This document shows positions 63,269 to 64,000 of a DNA stretch of 64,000 nt, piece by piece. Position 1 is the stretch's first letter. Every line of letters starts with the position of its first letter. Below the pieces are notes generated by a model that was given only the letters and a program-made list of their open reading frames with translations, had not been told where the DNA came from and did no database searches. Position numbers and translations under genes: made by a program. This DNA comes from Pseudomonas antarctica. Its GTDB lineage: Bacteria > Pseudomonadota > Gammaproteobacteria > Pseudomonadales > Pseudomonadaceae. The stretch lies in contig NZ_CP015600.1 in NCBI RefSeq assembly GCF_001647715.1, positions 3,410,001 to 3,474,000 on the forward strand. The letters run 5' to 3'.

Positions 63269-64000
63269 ATGAAATTACGTAAGAAAAGCGTCAAACCCAT
63301 TGGATTAAAAGACATCACGATTGTCGACGATGCCAAGGTGCGCAAGGCGATCACCGCCGCCGCACTGGGCAACGCCATGGAGTGGTTCGACTTCGGCGTC
63401 TACGGTTTTGTCGCCTATGTGCTCGGCAAGGTGTTCTTCCCGGACGCATCGCCCAGCGTACAAATGATCGCGGCCTTGGGCACCTTCTCCGTGCCCTTCC
63501 TGATTCGCCCCCTGGGCGGCCTGTTCTTCGGCGCCCTGGGCGATAAATACGGACGGCAGAAAGTCCTCGCCGCGACCATCGTGATCATGTCCCTGAGCAC
63601 TTTCGCCATCGGCCTGATTCCAGGGTACGCATCGATTGGCATCTGGGCGCCGATCCTGTTGTTGCTGTGCAAAATGGCCCAGGGTTTCTCGGTGGGCGGT
63701 GAATACACCGGCGCCTCGATCTTTGTCGCCGAATACGCGCCGGACCGTAAACGCGGGTTCCTCGGCAGCTGGCTGGACTTCGGCTCCATCGCAGGCTTCG
63801 TGCTCGGCGCCGGTGTGGTCGTGCTGATCTCCACGATACTGGGTGAAGCCGATTTCGAGGCCTGGGGCTGGCGCCTGCCGTTCTTCCTCGCCCTGCCCCT
63901 GGGCATGATCGGCCTTTATTTGCGCCATGCGCTGGAAGAAACCCCCGCCTTCCAGCAGCACATGGACAAACTTGAACAAGGCGACCGCGAAGGCCTGACA
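63269..64000 (+). CDS. proP: Proline/glycine-betaine H+ symporter ProP (3' truncated by window edge)
   Basis: MFS osmoprotectant importer; 244 residues are visible. The opening DVKVRKAITAAALGNAMEWF pattern (here DDAKVRKAITAAALGNAMEWFDFGVYGFVAYVLG), then LRPLGG-type IRPLGGLFFGALGDKYGRQKVL and QGFSVGGEYTGASIFVAEYAPDRKRGFLGSWLDFGS, are characteristic of ProP. The frame is open to the last base. The start ATG at 63269 follows a hairpin. Uptake of proline, betaine or related solutes under osmotic stress is known for the family. In this region it complements the trehalose genes. Confidence 0.92.
   Translation, partial: MKLRKKSVKPIGLKDITIVDDAKVRKAITAAALGNAMEWFDFGVYGFVAYVLGKVFFPDASPSVQMIAALGTFSVPFLIRPLGGLFFGALGDKYGRQKVLAATIVIMSLSTFAIGLIPGYASIGIWAPILLLLCKMAQGFSVGGEYTGASIFVAEYAPDRKRGFLGSWLDFGSIAGFVLGAGVVVLISTILGEADFEAWGWRLPFFLALPLGMIGLYLRHALEETPAFQQHMDKLEQGDREGLT

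Overview
The window looks like chromosomal DNA of a fluorescent pseudomonad (Pseudomonas fluorescens group). It is GC-rich and densely packed. It carries pvdQ with a well-matched PvdS promoter box, the GlgA-TreZ-MalQ-TreY-GlgX alpha-glucan/trehalose block typical of Pseudomonas, and REP-type palindromes containing GGGAGC...GCTCCC. No rRNA, CRISPR array, prophage or intact insertion sequence was seen. The species is an inference.

Layout. 1-3.7 kb: end of a drug-efflux operon (MFS pump, outer-membrane lipoprotein) and a GNAT enzyme. 3.7-5.35 kb: a small accessory-looking patch with an Arr-type rifamycin ADP-ribosyltransferase, a lipoprotein, small unknown genes and two copies of a short repeat, ending at tRNA-Cys. 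5.7-9.2 kb: pvdQ and a short Fur-like protein. 9.2-14.7 kb: an ABC importer of the nitrate/sulfonate type, co-transcribed with an acyl-CoA-dehydrogenase-like flavoprotein and an AhpD-like protein, with a divergent AraC regulator. 14.7-22.5 kb: LysR/aldo-keto reductase pair, chemoreceptor, DUF411 and YqaA-like proteins, a hydrolase and a hydroxyacid dehydrogenase. 22.9-33.7 kb: glgA, treZ, malQ, treY, a DUF2934 gene and glgX, which make, trim and recycle alpha-glucan and convert it to trehalose.

Immediately after glgX, and tightly coupled to it, lies the most intriguing set (33.7-37.6 kb): an acyl-CoA-dehydrogenase-like protein, a PIG-L deacetylase, a NodS-like methyltransferase, a family-2 glycosyltransferase and a second PIG-L paralogue whose catalytic-base aspartate is a glycine. 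Together they look like a small pathway that builds and decorates an amino-sugar compound. I cannot match it to a described system.

37.7-45 kb: hydrolases, a LysE exporter, a SnoaL-like protein followed by the in-frame tail of a decayed VOC gene, then a DapA-like aldolase and the two reverse-transsulfuration enzymes. 45-50.7 kb: REP-containing tandem units that repeat the 3' end of the adjacent OsmC-YcaO gene, that gene itself, a LysE exporter and a methyltransferase/TetR pair. 50.7-64 kb: FAD amine oxidase-like protein, isochorismatase-like protein without the family cysteine, Nudix and VOC genes, a HIT-family gene broken by one stop codon, a second chemoreceptor, a nucleotidyltransferase/P-loop pair, a lipoprotein sugar dehydrogenase, a MarR-GNAT fusion with a striking operator, a sugar-acid MFS transporter, an acetyltransferase and the start of proP.
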